A stretch of DNA of 16,722 bases from PALSA-1355 sp041499515 (GTDB lineage: Bacteria; Planctomycetota; Planctomycetia; Pirellulales; PALSA-1355). Position 1 is the stretch's first letter. Every line of letters starts with the position of its first letter. Where the stretch lies: positions 1 to 16,722 of the forward strand of contig JBGQKM010000116.1 of NCBI GenBank assembly GCA_041499515.1, in the 5' to 3' direction. Below the pieces are notes generated by a model. The model saw only the letters and a program-made list of their open reading frames with translations, was not told the DNA's origin and did no database searches. Position numbers and translations under genes: made by a program. Shown one piece after another: positions 16,228 to 16,722 of the stretch.

Positions 16228-16249
16228 GGATCAAGAGGCCTTGATGCAA
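16220..16249 (-). promoter_or_regulatory. Candidate promoter for the second DUF1501 gene
   Basis: On the minus strand TTGCAT (plus 16244-16249) is followed after 18 nt by TATACT (plus 16220-16225, 5 of 6 matches to TATAAT). The leader would be about 40 nt. The palindrome at 16230-16245 lies mostly within the spacer and overlaps the -35, a common operator position. Tentative. Confidence 0.3.
16230..16245. repeat. Palindrome ATCAAG-AGGC-CTTGAT
   Basis: Two perfect 6-nt arms flank 4 nt in the DUF1501/tsaB intergenic region. The arms are AT-richer than the surroundings, and the element sits between the proposed -35 and -10 of the minus-strand promoter. It is a possible regulator site; function is inferred only from position. 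Confidence 0.4.
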
Positions 16250-16362
16250 CTTCTGCTGGAGTGAATCCCGCGTGATCTGCGCTGGGTTTCCCCTTGCCAG
16301 CCAGCCCGGTTCGGGCCACAGTACGACATTCCGGCCCGATGCCACTTCACCACGACTCGACG

Positions 16363-16722
16363 ATGCGAATCCTGGCTCTTGAAACCGTCGATTCGACCGG
16401 CTCGGTGGCAGCGCTGGAAGAGCAGCGCGTGTTGGCCGAACAACCTTTGGACGCCCAGCAGCGCAGCGCGCAATCGCTGGCGCCGGGAATTGCGCAACTG
16501 CTGGAGCGCGTGGGCTGGCGCGCCGCCGACGTCGAGCTGGTGGCCGTGGCCACCGGGCCAGGCTCGTTCACCGGCCTGAGAATCGGCGTCACCACGGCCA
16601 AGGTCTTCGCCTACGCCATCAGTTGTCAGGTGATCGGCATCCACACGCTGCTGGCCATCGCCTCGCGTGTGCCGGCCGATATCGCATCCTTCAGCGTGGT
16701 GCTCGACGCGCAGCGTAATGAG
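16363..16722 (+). CDS. tsaB: tRNA t6A biosynthesis protein TsaB, 5' part
   Basis: The window ends after 120 codons, so the C-terminal half is missing. TsaB is the partner of TsaD in making threonylcarbamoyladenosine (t6A) at position 37 of ANN-decoding tRNAs in the cytoplasm. The N terminus MRILALETVDSTGSVA is the ASKHA-fold start of the family (compare the usual MxILAIDTS), and ATGPGSFTGLRIGVTTAK (residues about 66-83) is the hallmark motif of TsaB. Residues about 90-100 (QVIGIHTLLAIA) also fit. ATG 16363 is preferred because the conserved strand begins at once; an in-frame ATG at 16339 would add 8 residues (MPLHHDST). Neither has a clear Shine-Dalgarno. It is divergent from the DUF1501 gene. 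Confidence 0.93.
   Translation, partial: MRILALETVDSTGSVAALEEQRVLAEQPLDAQQRSAQSLAPGIAQLLERVGWRAADVELVAVATGPGSFTGLRIGVTTAKVFAYAISCQVIGIHTLLAIASRVPADIASFSVVLDAQRNE

Overview
The window looks like chromosomal DNA of a planctomycete, probably Pirellulales-like. The evidence is a PSD1 (DUF1553) gene followed directly by a Tat-exported DUF1501 gene, a second DUF1501 gene, GC-rich sequence (judged by eye) and many long antisense shadow ORFs of the kind GC-rich codon use produces. No mobile element, CRISPR array, tRNA or rRNA was seen. Ten protein genes are supported; the first and last run off the window edges.

Layout: (1) 1-2645, plus strand: the 3' part of a PSD1/DUF1553 gene, then a DUF1501 gene 18 nt later, a typical planctomycete surface-protein pair. 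(2) 2824-3528, plus: an exported FKBP-type prolyl isomerase. (3) 3550-5142, minus: an exported M28 metallopeptidase with two C-terminal PDZ domains, convergent with the FKBP gene. (4) 5377-8823, plus: a full-length single-chain pyruvate carboxylase, divergent from the peptidase. (5) 8871-14475, minus: a three-gene run, glgE, then mak (maltokinase), then treZ, with gaps of 48 and 49 nt. (6) 14778-16172, minus: a second DUF1501 protein without a PSD1 partner. (7) 16363 to the end, plus: the 5' part of tsaB, needed for the universal t6A modification of tRNA.

The metabolic core is the glgE-mak-treZ cluster. Maltokinase makes maltose 1-phosphate, GlgE uses it to extend alpha-1,4-glucan, and TreZ releases trehalose from maltooligosyl-trehalose. 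The partners needed to close a glucan-trehalose cycle, TreS (trehalose to maltose), TreY (glucan end to trehalosyl end) and branching enzyme GlgB, are not in the window. The cluster has a candidate promoter about 160 nt upstream of glgE, and its leader holds two hairpins and an abutting tandem repeat of 17 and 16 nt that duplicates the Shine-Dalgarno region.

I found no wholly unknown protein system. The least expected signals are regulatory: the structured glgE leader, and the divergent DUF1501/tsaB promoter region with overlapping -10 elements and a palindrome. These promoter and operator calls come from reading by eye and are tentative.
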